A stretch of 64,000 nucleotides of DNA from Podocnemis expansa. Lineage: Eukaryota > Chordata > Testudines > Podocnemididae. The stretch is from the NCBI GenBank assembly GCA_007922195.1, contig ML681998.1, forward strand, positions 15,518,783-15,582,782, given 5' to 3'. This document shows positions 1 through 9,303 of this stretch, piece by piece (the stretch's first letter is position 1; the number at the start of each line of letters is the position of its first letter). A model generated the notes under the pieces. It searched no databases. It had not been told where the DNA came from and saw only the letters and a program-made list of their open reading frames with translations. The translations under genes were made by a program, and so were the position numbers.

Positions 1-420
1 ATCTTTATTGAATTTCATCTTCTTGATTTCAAACCAGTTCTCAAATGTATCTAGGATTTTTTTAAAATTCTAATCCTGTCTTCCAAAGTGCTTGTAGTCC
101 CTCCCAACTTTGTATCATATGCAAATATTTTAAGCAGTCTCTCCCACCTATTATTAAAGTGATTAATGAAAATATTGAATAATAGCAGACCCAGGACTGA
201 CCTCTTTGGGACCCCACTTACAGCCTCCCAGTTTGGCAACATATCATTGATAATTACTGTCTGAGTATGTTTCCAACCCGTTGTGCACCCACCTTACAGT
301 AATTTCATTTAAACCACATTTCGCTCATTTTCTTATGAGAATGTCATGTGTGGCAGTGTCAAAAGCCTTACTAAAATCAAGATGTATCATTTAGTCAAAG
401 CCACATAATGAGTCAGTGGT
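1..420 (-). mobile_element. Old CR1/L3-type LINE fragment (reverse transcriptase part), antisense
   Basis: On the minus strand, about 51-242 encodes a degenerate reverse transcriptase segment with the CR1-clade signature SVLGLLLFNIFINHF followed by FAYDTKLGG, a decayed F-A-D-D active-site box. The + strand text about lost scaffold (CAAAAGCCTTACTAAAATCA near 360) is the antisense of the LDFSKAFDT motif region. It is too diverged to be active and is cut by the window edge. Confidence 0.75.
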
Positions 421-911
421 GAGCTGGGATTAGATAGCAGAAGTTACTTGTCTTCTAATCCTGGACTACATCAGTTCACCATGCTACATTGTCCAACTTT
501 CATCTCTCTCCTCACCACAAGCTTACATTAATACTCAGACATGGTTATAAATTCTAAATGCAAATTTACAAGACTTTTTGAACTCTGAACATCTATTTTT
601 AGGTTGCAATAATTCAAAAACCCTTGGGCAATTGCCTTAAAATGTTGCAGAAAAAATTACCTCAGACCAAGTCCTAACCTACCAATTTTGATGCCTATAT
701 GACTTTTCCAGTGATTTTAGAGGGAGAGTGGAACAATACTGTGCTCAAATGCCTATGAAACAAGTTTTAACTATATGGTGACAGTGTGAATAGAAAGACT
801 TACAATTGTAAGCTAACAAAGACCCAAACCTATAAACTGATGATCCCTAGTTTCACAGGGCTGAGACTGAAGCAGATGCTGATCCTGCATAGAACTTGAT
901 GACTAATATCA

Positions 912-2360
912 TAGCGTGTGTCTACACTTAAAATTGAATTTGAATTGAGGACAATCAATTCAAATTAAATTAAGTGCATGGCCACACTTGCTTTCCTCAG
1001 TTCGAACTGAGGAACTCCTGAGTTCGTATTGATGATAGCTGATTTCAAAGTAGTCAAACCTCCTTTGACTTCGAACTCCCGGTCAGTTCGAACTCAGTAG
1101 TTTGAATTGACCCCGTGTGACCATGTCAATTCGAACTCACTGTTAGTTCGAATTGACAGGGGTTGACCTTCCTCCCAGGGTGCATGGCACCCTGGAAGGA
1201 AGACCAGCCCTCTAGCACCTGGGGCCAGCAGCCCCAAAGGTGCCTCCAACACCTCCAACCAGATCAGGCTGGGGGGCAATGGGGTTCCTGTCCCCTGGCT
1301 GGGGACAGGGACCCCCGCATGTGGCTCCAGCCCTGCTTGGCAGCTGGGGAAGGGATACCTGAGGGGCTGCAGCTGTGTTTCCCTGGTGCGGGGACAGGAC
1401 CCTGGCGCTGGGCTGGAGCTGCGCTGGCCGCACACTGGGACGGGACCCCAATGCGTGGCTCCAGCTCCTCCTGCCGTGCGGGGAAGGGACCCCTGTATGC
1501 GGCTGGAGCTCCACTGGCAGCACGCTGGGATGGGATCCCCGTGTGCGGCCAGCAGGGCTCCAGCTGTGTGTGGGTATCCGATGCTGGTGCACGGCCAGCA
1601 GGGCTCCAGCCACACATGGGGGTCCTGCCCCTGTGTGCAGCCAATGGAGCTGGAGCTGCACACAAGGGTCCTGTCTCACTTGTGGCCAGTGGGGCTCCAG
1701 CCCAGTGCAGGGGTCCCATCCCCATGAGTGGCTAGCGGGGCTGGAGCTGCACATGGGGGTTCCTTCCCCAGCCTGGGGAGTGCGGCTGCAGCCCGGGTGG
1801 GATCCCCGGCTGGCAAGTGGGGCTGGAGCTACTGGCGGGGGTCCCTGTCCCCATCCCCAGGGGTGCGGCTCCAGCCCAGCACAGGGATCCCATCCCCGCA
1901 CTGGGGGAGTGTGGCTGTAGCCGCGCACAAGGTTCCTGTTCCTGCATGTCGCCAGCTGGGCTGGAGCTGGGCAGGGGGAATCCTTTCCCCCCACCTGGCC
2001 AGGGGAAAACATCCCCTGCCAGGTTCTAGCTTTCTGAGCCTGGCATGGGGAAAAGTATCCCCTGCCCAGTTCTAGCCACACTGCGTCTAGAAGTGGGCAG
2101 GACATGCTTTTCCCTGTGCTGAGCTCAGAGGGCTGGAGTCTGGCAGGGGATTGGGTGGTGGCATGGCCCTTCTTGGGGGCCATGTTGCCACATCTCCCAT
2201 AGTGCCCCTTCTTCAATTCATATTAGCAAGTCCAGTCCGTGGATATGCTAGTTTAAATTGGAGTTTCTGATGTGGCCATGTTAATACAAATTGAGTGAAT
2301 TCAAACTAATAATTAGTTTGAATTGATAAGTTTGAAAGATTTAAAGGCTGAGAACCTAAA
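912..2360. mobile_element. DNA transposon-like element with GC-rich repetitive core
   Basis: Edges about 912-1,165 and 2,213-2,360 are AT-rich, TTCGAACT-type sequences. They share imperfect inverted similarity around a TGGCCA(T/C) motif (near 970 and 2,273), and the left edge contains GTGTCTACACTT, typical of small reptile DNA transposons. Between them about 1,150-2,210 is very GC-rich and made of irregular, roughly 45-60-base units around a GGGCTGGAGCTGCAC core followed by GGGGTCC. Long reading frames exist in five or six frames at once, which is what a biased repeat produces, so none is called a gene. Family assignment (PIF/Harbinger-like) is a guess. Confidence 0.5.
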
Positions 2361-2419
2361 ACAGCTTACAGAGAACCAGGATGCAGCTGAAAGCTAAGGG
2401 CTCCCTCAGATTTTAGGTT

Positions 2420-2830
2420 TTTATGCTGTTGTATGAGTACAAGTCATATAACATGTACTCACCTTACTCCTCTATGACTGTGAGACATGGGGCACTATCA
2501 ATGCTCCATCAAACAGCCAGATGCTTTTGCCTTTGCTGCCTAAGATCTATCTGTAACATCAAGTGGCAGGACAGGATCCCAAACACAGAAGTTCTTGAGA
2601 GCTGCCAGATCCCTGGCACTCAGAGCATGTTTATCAGGGCTCAACTTCACTGGATCAGACATATGGTCCCTATGGAGGTTTCCTATGTGCCAAAAGCAGT
2701 CCTCTACAGCTAATTGAGGACAGGAATGCACTCTTAAGGGTCAACCCATCCTCAGATATAAAGACATTTTGAAGGCCAACCCTGAAGCAATCAAGACAGA
2801 TATCAAAACCTGGGAATTCATTGCACTCCT
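2420..2830 (+). mobile_element. LINE reverse-transcriptase C-terminal remnant (+ strand)
   Basis: The + strand reads CLRSICNIKWQDRIPNTEVL and then a segment like LHWIRHMVPM, ending in a YKDILKA-like tail after a stop. This is the region downstream of the reverse transcriptase in a group of non-LTR elements often mis-annotated as craniofacial development protein 2-like (family known from memory; clade uncertain, RTE or a relative). It has stops and frameshifts and no upstream RT core here, so it is a decayed 3' fragment. Confidence 0.6.
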
Positions 2831-3140
2831 ACTGAATTTCAACCCATTTCTGTTGCTCTACTCTTCAAGGTCATCCAGTATAATAACCAGTCCTCCTCTA
2901 TAGTTTACCCCCAATTTTATATCAACAAATTTCATTAGCACGCTCCTACTTTTTGTGTTGCTAATAAAAATAGGGTATAAAATTGGCCCGAAGACTGATC
3001 TCCACTAACCTTCCTCCAGTTCAGTAATTCACCTTTTAATACAGTTCTCTCTGTCTTCTCCCTTTAGTTCTTTATCCACTTTAACAGTTCTGGTGGTACC
3101 ATGTCAACTGTTGTCATAATGTCCAAGTGTATTAGATTTA

Positions 3141-3508
3141 CAAGTAGTCCTCACTTAGTGACCGGGTTCCGTTCCTGAAACCCGGTTGATAAACGAATTG
3201 GTCACTAAACGAGGAGCAGCCCTTACCGGTATTTCAGGCATAATGTACTTTACTGGTAGTGGGTTTTTCAACCATCGGTAGATAGTTTTAATGTCACCTT
3301 TGCATCATTTATAACATTTTTCATATATATTTTAAATGTTTTAAGCTCTAATGTACTGAACTTAGTTTGCATAGTGTACTGTAAATATAGGTAATCTGAG
3401 AGAGTTGATGCGAGTTCTCGTACATCGCCATAATACCAACTCATCAGAGAGCCGGTCATAACTCTGAGGGGTCACTAAACGAGTAGGTCACTAAGTGAGG
3501 ACTAGCTG
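3141..3508 (-). mobile_element. Tigger/mariner-like MITE, copy A (368 bp)
   Basis: The element is bounded by TA on both sides and has inverted ends: CAAGTAGTCCTCACTTAGTG on the left and the complement of CAGCTAGTCCTCACTTAGTG on the right. A second copy with the same 368-bp length sits in opposite orientation at 19,346-19,713; by eye I counted only about three differences over most of the length. TA duplications and 20-bp-plus terminal repeats fit the Tc1/mariner (pogo/Tigger) superfamily. The 63-codon frame inside both copies is incidental. It interrupts an older LINE. Confidence 0.8.
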
Positions 3509-3758
3509 TACTGTATTTCCTTTATTTATAAAAGTGTTATTTTATCAAAGGAGATCAAGTCAGTTTGGTATGACTTACCTTTAGTAAACTCATTTTGCAT
3601 TACAAACCCTTTACTTCCATGAATTTAAATTATTCTTTCATTCAAACTTTGTTCTAAATATTTGCATGCTGCTTAGATCAGATGAATTGGTCTGTAACTG
3701 CCCAGATCACTTTCCCCCTCTTTCTTAAATATTAGTACTTTCTGCAATTCTCTAGACA

Positions 3759-3965
3759 CAGTGTTTGAATCTTTACAACTGTTTTGATTTGCTGTTACAG
3801 TCTGATCTCTTCCCATGACATACACTTTCCTGCATTTATTTTCTCCCGTTTGGTAAGTTCCCCCATCTTAAAAGCATTAAACAAAGTGGGATTTTCTCCT
3901 ACCAAAGCTTGTGCAACAAATAAATGTGTTAGTCTTTAAGTGCTACAGGACTCTTTGTTTGTAGT
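3759..3965 (-). repeat. tRNA-like SINE copy (antisense), inside the L3-like LINE
   Basis: Contains the tail AGTGGGATTTTCTCC, AATAAATGTGTTAGTC and AAGTGCTACAGGACTC of the SINE seen repeatedly in this window. It also shares the far end (GTTTGAATCTTTACAACTG, then TGATTTGCTGTTACAGTCTG) with the copy at 5,819-6,066, showing that the SINE is about 230-250 bp when complete. The head with promoter boxes is missing here. Confidence 0.7.
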
Positions 3966-5111
3966 ACTACCTCTGTATTCCTTTCAATGTTCTAAGATGA
4001 AAAGAATATGAGTTAATTTCTGAGCTGTATCAGATTAATTTTAATCTTCTTCTCATCCATGCTGCATAGGAACCCTACCTTATCCTTCCTTATTCTCAGT
4101 TACATAACTAAAAACCAGTATATTAATTTCCTCAGCAAGAGCAATTCAACCTGACTTCTAGCAATTTTCACTTTATTCCTATATTTCCTAACCTCTAATC
4201 TTTGCTGATTAATCACTTTCCCTGTCGTAATCATCTTTTTTAAGTGGTAATTGTGTCTGGAGCATTTGCCAGCCAGTATTCCCCCCTTGCTTGGGATGCA
4301 GGTAGTTTTTGTGTAACTGATTTAAAGAAATTCCAAGTCTCCTCCACATTTAAGTCCCTGAGTTTTTCAGTGTAATTGCTTTCTTTAACTAGTAGATGCA
4401 CATGACTAGACAGTTGCATTTTGTTGCTTTCATAGGTGAAATACTTCGCATACCAGAAGCTCTCTGCATTCCTCCATTTCCCCCACAAGCTACTTGTGCA
4501 ATCCTACTACCCCTCTTTATATCAGGGACTCCCTTCAATACCCTTCTCCATGCCAGGAACTCTGCATGATCTCCATTCTCCTCTTCACCCTGTATCAGAT
4601 TTTGTGTGCCTGCCTATTCCCCTCTTTTGCATATGCTAGGGGCTGTATGTCTTTGTTATCCCCCAACTCTTCTCCCCTTTTTCCCCTCATTCCCTATGCC
4701 AGGACTATGTATGCCTCTCCATTCCACCATATGAGCATTACTCATTCTTCCATCTGTGGCAGGGGATCTGTGTGCCCTTCCTAAAATATTTTTTTTTTCT
4801 TTCTGGGAGATATGTCATTCAGAGTGTCAACATTTTAAAACTGCATTGGGATGGGCAGAGCTGAGGATGTAATTAGTATATGTTATGATGAAAGGTGTTA
4901 ATGGCTGCTGTCAACTGGTTCTTTGATTTATAAATCTCAGAAGTGGTTGAAGCTGGTGGCTCTGCTAACCAGATGCCAGGGTCGATGCCTCCCTCAGTCT
5001 CCTTATTGGGTTCTCTAAATTTCACCAAGAAGACAAAACAGAGTTGGGTTACTGATGCCATGAATAGTTCCTAAAGTGTTGGAATTGATCAGATGTGGTG
5101 TTCAAAAGTTA

Positions 5112-5222
5112 TCCTAAAACAAACAAGGAGTCATGTGGCACCTAAAGATGACCACATTTATTTATTCCATGAGCTTTCAAGGGAGAATATCTGTTTGTCA
5201 GATGCTTTGAAGATGAGTAGCT
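5112..5222 (+). repeat. tRNA-like SINE fragment (+ orientation)
   Basis: Reads AAACAAACAAGGAGTCATGT, then a diverged AAAGATGACCACATTTATTTA and GAGCTTTCAAGGGAGAA, i.e. the sense form of the SINE module. The tRNA-like head is largely absent and the copy is old. Confidence 0.65.
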
Positions 5223-5325
5223 TACAGAATAGGAGGAAATAAGTGCAGGGATACGTAAATCAAGGCTTCAAAGAGAACCTGCTGAGATTGAATTTATTTG
5301 CAAATTTGATTGCATTGCTTCAAGG

Positions 5326-5736
5326 CAGTGGTTCCCAACCTTTTTTAGGCTGGGGACCCCTTTTCAACAAAAATATCTTTGCAGCCCCCCTGGCTGATTG
5401 TGTAACCTGGCCTGTGCAAGCGGACTCTGGCCGGCGCCACTCTGGCAGCACCGCTGGGACAGCTGGTGAGTGGTGTAGGCGCTGCCATTGCCATGGCCTG
5501 TGCTGCTGGGGAGCCAAGCTGTGGTGGCTATGGCCCCCTGCCCTTCCCCTGTCAGGGAGCTGCCACAGCCCCATCCCCCTGCTGGGATCCAGCCACAGGC
5601 AGGCAGAGGCAGCCCTGGTAGGGAGCATCAGGGCTGCAGCTGGATTCCAGGCCTGGTAAGAAGTAAGTCTGTGGAGCCCCTGCAACATGTCTGTGGACCC
5701 CCCAGTGGTCCCCAGACCCCAGCTTGGGAGCCACTA
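5326..5736. mobile_element. hAT-type nonautonomous element (411 bp)
   Basis: Ends CAGTGGTTCCCAACC on the left and GGGAGCCACTA on the right are imperfect inverted repeats of hAT style. The flanks are CTTCAAGG (5,318-5,325) and CTTCAGGG (5,737-5,744), a 7/8 match for an 8-bp target duplication. The interior is GC-rich with no transposase; reading frames there are incidental. Confidence 0.75.
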
Positions 5737-5818
5737 CTTCAGGGCTTAATATGGGCTTTGGATTTTTTTCTAATCACAACACATGATTTAACCTCATCCT
5801 CCTCTATATGCTGTTCCC

Positions 5819-6066
5819 CACTGTTTGAATATTTATAACTGCTTTGATTTGCTGCTACGGTGTGACCTGTTCCCATGACTTTTACACTTCCCTGCATTTA
5901 TTTGCTCCCATTCTATAAGCTCCCCCAACTTCAAAGCATCTGATGAAGTGGGCTTTTCTCCCATGAAAGCTCATGCAATAAATAAATTTGTTAGTCTTTA
6001 AGTGCCACAGCACTACTTGTTTGTTTTGCTGAACTAGACTAACATGGCTACCCCTCTGACTCTTAA
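5819..6066 (-). repeat. tRNA-like SINE, most complete single copy
   Basis: Read on the minus strand it begins near 6,060 with GTCAGAGGGGTAGCCATGTT and AGTCTAGTTCAGCAAAACAA, a tRNA-derived head with pol III promoter-like boxes. It continues through GTGCCACAGCACTACTTG (complement side), the AATAAATTTG/TTAGTC segment and the GTGGG...CCCAT internal palindrome, to the far tail at 5,819. This copy serves as the reference for the others. Typical of reptile tRNA-derived SINEs; exact family name not determined. Confidence 0.75.
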
Positions 6067-6224
6067 TAAAATCAGAGACACTGATGTTTAGGAAGAAGAT
6101 TCAAGGCATAGGCCTCAAAATTCTATCATCGTTTAGTTCACAATTCAAAATCTCTTACACATCACACCTAAAACTGAGGCTGCATACTTCAATTATCTGC
6201 TTTATAATTTAAATAAATGGCACC

Positions 6225-6241
6225 GGAGGGGGGGGGGGGGG
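6225..6241. repeat. Poly-G run
   Basis: An almost uninterrupted run of G follows ACCGGAG near 6,226. Simple repeat; length may be uncertain in assembly. Confidence 0.8.
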
Positions 6242-6265
6242 AAGCTTCCCCAGTTCTTTTCCCTC

Positions 6266-6579
6266 ATGGTTAGGCTACCAGGTACCAAAGCATGGAAAGG
6301 AGGACAGGGAAGTATAAAAAGGAGGACATTGGAGGACACATGGAGCAAGTGTAGTATTAATATAATATTCTTTTGTTTTTAGGGGGCCCTGGAACACTTT
6401 CCCCTAAAAACAAGGTATTCTGTGGCATTCCAGCATACTTTTTAACCCCTATATGTAAAAAGCCAGACAAAAATAATGTATTTTAAAATGCCTGCCAGAC
6501 AGAACATGAGGGTAAAAAGAAGGACATGAAGGTAAAAAGGAGGCAGTGTCTTCCTTTTGCCTGACATCTGGTAACCCTA
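6266..6579. mobile_element. Possible DNA transposon with GGTTACCAG-type ends
   Basis: The left edge GGTTAGGCTACCAGGTACC and the right edge GACATCTGGTAACCCTAC are imperfect inverted repeats. The inside has two GGTAAAAAGGAGG-like motifs and GGAGGACA repeats. The arrangement suggests a short terminal-inverted-repeat element, but no clear target duplication was found. Confidence 0.4.
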
Positions 6580-6672
6580 CTCAGTCATGGTGGAGGTTAG
6601 TCAGCAAAGAACAATTCTGTTTGTGTCTGAGCAGGGGTGAGATTTCCAGCCGTGTCCTCCACATCTGCAAAC

Positions 6673-7019
6673 CAGTGTGCCCTGTAACTTTTTGTAGGCT
6701 GCGTGCACAAAAAATTTGTGTGTGCAAAAAATTTCATTGTGTGTACTAATATTAACAGAGTTGAACTGTTTTGTGTGCATGGGTTTCACGACCTGTGTGC
6801 ACAGGCACAGCTTAGAGCAGGGGTCTCAAACACATGGGCCGTGGGCCACATGCGGCCCCTAAAGCTATTCCCTGTGGCCTGCAGTGACACAGTCATTACT
6901 ATTTGCAACATCATTGTATGGAAGGGTTTCCATGGTGCGGCCTTCGGGCTACTGTTCTAGTCCTCATGCAGCCCTTGTGCTGATTTGAGTTTGAGACCCC
7001 TGGCTTAGAGGAAAGAGTG
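6673..7019. mobile_element. hAT-type element, host of a nested second hAT element
   Basis: The left end CAGTGTGCCCTGTAACTT pairs with the right end GCTTAGAGGAAAGAGTG, the same end type as the larger element at 29,653-31,769 (CAATGTTCCCTCTAAGCTG). Flanks CTGCAAAC (6,665-6,672) and GTGCAAAC (7,020-7,027) match 7/8. It is interrupted at 6,818-7,002 by another hAT element. It ends about 180 bp before the VPS13B CpG island. Confidence 0.7.
6818..7002. mobile_element. hAT MITE, CAGGGGTCTCAAAC family (185 bp)
   Basis: Inverted ends CAGGGGTCTCAAAC and GTTTGAGACCCCTG are perfect complements. The flanking octamer GCTTAGAG occurs at 6,810-6,817 and again at 7,003-7,010, a perfect 8-bp target duplication. 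A second copy of the family is at 22,744-22,917. Inserted into the end of the hAT element at 6,673-7,019. Nonautonomous. Confidence 0.9.
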
Positions 7020-7199
7020 GTGCAAACCCAAGCCTGGTCCCCCTCAAGCAGCAGGTCCACCCCGCTCAGGGGGGTCTGGCTTCCCTCGCTCTTTACAGGG
7101 CCCAGCGGCTGCCCGGCCAGGGCTCGTAGCAATGAACAGCCTCAGCCCCAAGTTACCTACTAATCCCTTCTCCCCACAGCCATTATTCCCCCCTCCACC

Positions 7200-7520
7200 C
7201 GGCGCCCTTTAGCCGCCCCTCATCTGCTGAGGGAGGATGGAGCTTCACCCCCCGCCCCCGCGCACAGCCACGAGCCCGGCCAAGCGCCGCGCGCGCGCGC
7301 CACTCGGCCTTCCGGCCGGCAGCCCCACTGCGCCTGCGCGCGCCGACGCCGTGGGGGGCGCGCGAGGGGCGGGCGCCAACCGCGGACCCGGAAGTGCCCG
7401 GCTGAGGGATAACGGCCGCGGCCGCCAACCGTTCCGGTGAGGGGCTGAGGCGCGCCGCTCCCCGGGGTAGGAGCCGCCAGTGTGGCGGGGAGGAGGAGAG
7501 GGCTGACGGGGAGATTAGGG
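7200..7520 (+). promoter_or_regulatory. VPS13B: CpG-island promoter of VPS13B
   Basis: This stretch is strongly GC- and CpG-rich (for example the alternating CG run near 7,286-7,301), while sequence on both sides is AT-rich or G-rich without CpG. It contains an NRF1-like CTGCGCCTGCGCGCG near 7,328-7,342 and an ETS-type CCGGAAGTG near 7,388-7,396. No TATA box is evident, as expected of a housekeeping CpG promoter. It lies 1.7 kb upstream of the VPS13B start codon in the same orientation. The motifs are seen directly; promoter activity is inferred. Reading frames through the island on either strand look like by-products of GC richness. Confidence 0.8.
7395..7436 (+). other. VPS13B: Probable noncoding exon 1 of VPS13B (5' UTR), start approximate
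   Basis: A good splice donor, CCG|GTGAGG, occurs at 7,436/7,437 at the downstream edge of the CpG island just after the ETS-type motif. The coding exon at 9,157 is preceded by a splice acceptor rather than a promoter, so an upstream untranslated exon is required, and this is the best placed donor. The transcription start is not visible in the sequence; the left edge given is only a guess a few bases after the ETS site. Transcript data would fix it. Confidence 0.5.
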
Positions 7521-9124
7521 GCGGGTGGGAAGGACGGGGGAAGATGGGGGAGTCGGGGGCTTTTGCCCCCCATCTCCATCTGTGGGTCCTTTGGCCTGGC
7601 ACATTTACCCTTCCCCTATGTCTGCTGAGGGGCTTTTACCCTCGCACTATTTCCCAGTACGCCAACGGGGGGGGGGGAGAGAGAAAAGGGTGAGGGGCAG
7701 GAGTGAGTGTGAACAGGGTGGGGGTGGGGAAGGATGGAGCAGGTGGGTGAGAGCAGTATTCTCCCCAAGACTTCAAATTGGGGGTGTGTTTAGGGGGCTT
7801 TTGGGGGTGCTCACTAAATTGGTATAAGACTGTGACTAGCTGACAATTGGGGGGTGTAGGGGGGAGGAGGGGGTCCTCGCTAATTTGGTCTAACATTGTG
7901 ACTAGCTGACAACTGGGAGTGTTGGGAAATTCAGGGAGCTGTAAGGGGTGCTCACTAATTTGGCATAACACTGTGACTAGCTGGCAACTGGGGGGATGAT
8001 GGGAAATTATGGCAGGGTGTGTGGGGGAGTGTTAGGGAAATCCCTGGATGAGAGTGTGTAAGGTTGGGGACAGGCAGGGGTGAGGTGTGATGATGAGAGA
8101 GAGAAATTGAGGGCAAATGATGGTGAGGGGGAGAGTGTCCTGATCATAGCTAGGCTCAATTAGCTTTTTATTGGTGAAGGTCAGGAAATGTTAATTTCTC
8201 AGTTGAGACAGAACCCTACAAAAACCCAAATTTCTTTTGTTAGTAGTAGAAATTTGCAGTTAGGCAAAGGAAGAGAACTGATTAGAGTTCTATAGAAGGA
8301 CATTTAGTTTGGGGTTTGATGTGTGATGGTTGACACTTTGTGTTTTTAAAGCTTTAACCTTTTGAATCTGAACTTCTACTTGCCTTAAATAATTATTTTG
8401 ATCCACACCTTTCAATTCCTGCAACTGTGAAAATTTAAAAAGATAATAGTTGATAAAAATGTTTAAAAATAAACATGTATTAGCTGTCCAAATTAAAATA
8501 GAAATAAAAATCAATTTCTGCTGGTCCTAATTATAGGATTTATGTAGTTCTGAAGCGAACTGCTGTAAAATTGCATTTTATGCTGTACAGTATAGTCAAG
8601 AAAGTAAGACGTGCAGGTCTTGTGGCTATCCGTGTCAGAGACTGTGCTATGCCAAATGCAATTTATGTTTAGCTGGATTTTGAAAAACTTTGGTTTGCCA
8701 AGAATGGCAGGAAATTGAACTTCACTTTTGATAGCCAAAAATTTTTCAAAACTTGTAAGACCAGTGACAGTTCAGTCTGAACCAGTGCTCTAATCTGTCT
8801 TGTCATCAGCCAAAGGTGAGTTTATAAATTGGCGGGGTATGTACAGATCCAGAGACGTGTTCTTGTAAACTGTTATGTAAGGATATGGCAGGCATGCTCT
8901 CCTGCTGCTTTATTTTTATATATTGTACAATATATATTGTACCTGATTCTACCACAAATGGGTTGAGTGTTCAGGAACCTAAATATTGAATATATGTAGA
9001 TTTCCTTTACATATATGTAACTCCTCTTAATTAAACACAGTTTGAAGTTTGGAAATATTAAAAATTTGCATTGCATTAAATAATGTGGCTAATTTTTAAT
9101 GTGACTTCTTACTGATATTTTTTA
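7437..9124 (+). other. VPS13B: VPS13B intron 1
   Basis: Between the presumed noncoding exon and the first coding exon. The first 600 bases are G-rich, with runs such as a 10-base G run near 7,667-7,676 and a short tandem repeat at 7,776-8,030 (separate entry). From about 8,040 to 9,120 the sequence becomes AT-rich and I recognise no repeat or gene. Long G runs directly after a CpG promoter on the non-template strand are compatible with quadruplex or R-loop formation; that is inference. Confidence 0.55.
7776..8030 (+). repeat. Short tandem repeat in VPS13B intron 1 (units ~66-75 bp)
   Basis: Three consecutive units each contain TCACTAAATTGG or a variant (starting 7,811, 7,877 and 7,952), then CTGTGACTAGCTG and ACAATTGGGGGG-like text. 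Spacing is 66 and 75 bases because the G-rich spacers differ, and a partial unit precedes them. Directly visible; no function is implied, though it lies 0.4 kb downstream of the promoter. Confidence 0.8.
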
Positions 9125-9303
9125 GTGCTTGGCATATAATCCGGAAATCTACCACAATGCTAGAATCCTATGTGACTCCTATTTTAATGAGTTATGTGAA
9201 TCGCTACATTAAGAACTTGAAGCCCTCTGATCTACAGCTGTCACTATGGGGAGGAGATGTGGTTCTTAGCAAACTTGAATTAAAGCTGGATGTACTTGAA
9301 CAG
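9125..9303 (+). CDS. VPS13B: VPS13B exon 2: 5' UTR end plus first coding exon (residues 1-49)
   Basis: The exon starts after a pyrimidine-rich ATATTTTTTAG acceptor (AG at 9,123-9,124). It has 32 bases of UTR, then ATG at 9,157-9,159 with A at -3, and ends at CAG|GTAGGT (9,303/9,304). The 147 coding bases give 49 codons beginning MLESYVTPILMSYVNRYIKN and ending ...LKLDVLEQ, which I recognise as the N-terminus of VPS13B/COH1. This is the beginning of the Chorein_N domain, which caps the hydrophobic groove of VPS13-family lipid-transfer proteins at membrane contact sites. VPS13B acts mainly at the Golgi, and its loss causes Cohen syndrome in humans. There is no frameshift or stop, and the phase-0 exon end joins cleanly to the exon at 18,705. 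Confidence 0.97.

Larger units (their letters stand above)
2860..4440 (-). mobile_element. Old L3/CR1-like LINE, antisense, interrupted by a MITE and a SINE
   Basis: The sequence reads antisense to a CR1-clade LINE: the wording of 3,530-3,750 and 4,260-4,440 parallels the better preserved CR1 copies at 24.5-27.5 kb (for example TTTAAAGAAATTCCAAGTCTCC near 4,320 corresponds to TTTAAAATATAGCCAGCTC in the CR1 copies). It is split by the TA-flanked MITE at 3,141-3,508 and the SINE at 3,759-3,965. No intact frame remains. Confidence 0.55.

Noticed and set aside
51..242. Possible host gene on the minus strand at the window start
   Set aside because: The SVLGLLLFNIFIN and YDTKLGG motifs identify it as CR1-clade reverse transcriptase.
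1094..2216. Long overlapping reading frames on both strands (up to 334 codons)
   Set aside because: They exist in nearly all frames of a GC-rich repeat, have Trp/Cys/Pro/His-rich composition without domains, and lie within a transposon-like element.
3268..3459. 63-codon frame repeated almost identically at 19,395-19,586
   Set aside because: Its conservation is explained by the young age of the two MITE copies, not by selection; no transposase motif is present.
7183..7602. Reading frames across the CpG island
   Set aside because: They follow from CpG richness. The island is followed by the VPS13B exon and has a splice donor, so it is a promoter and 5' UTR.
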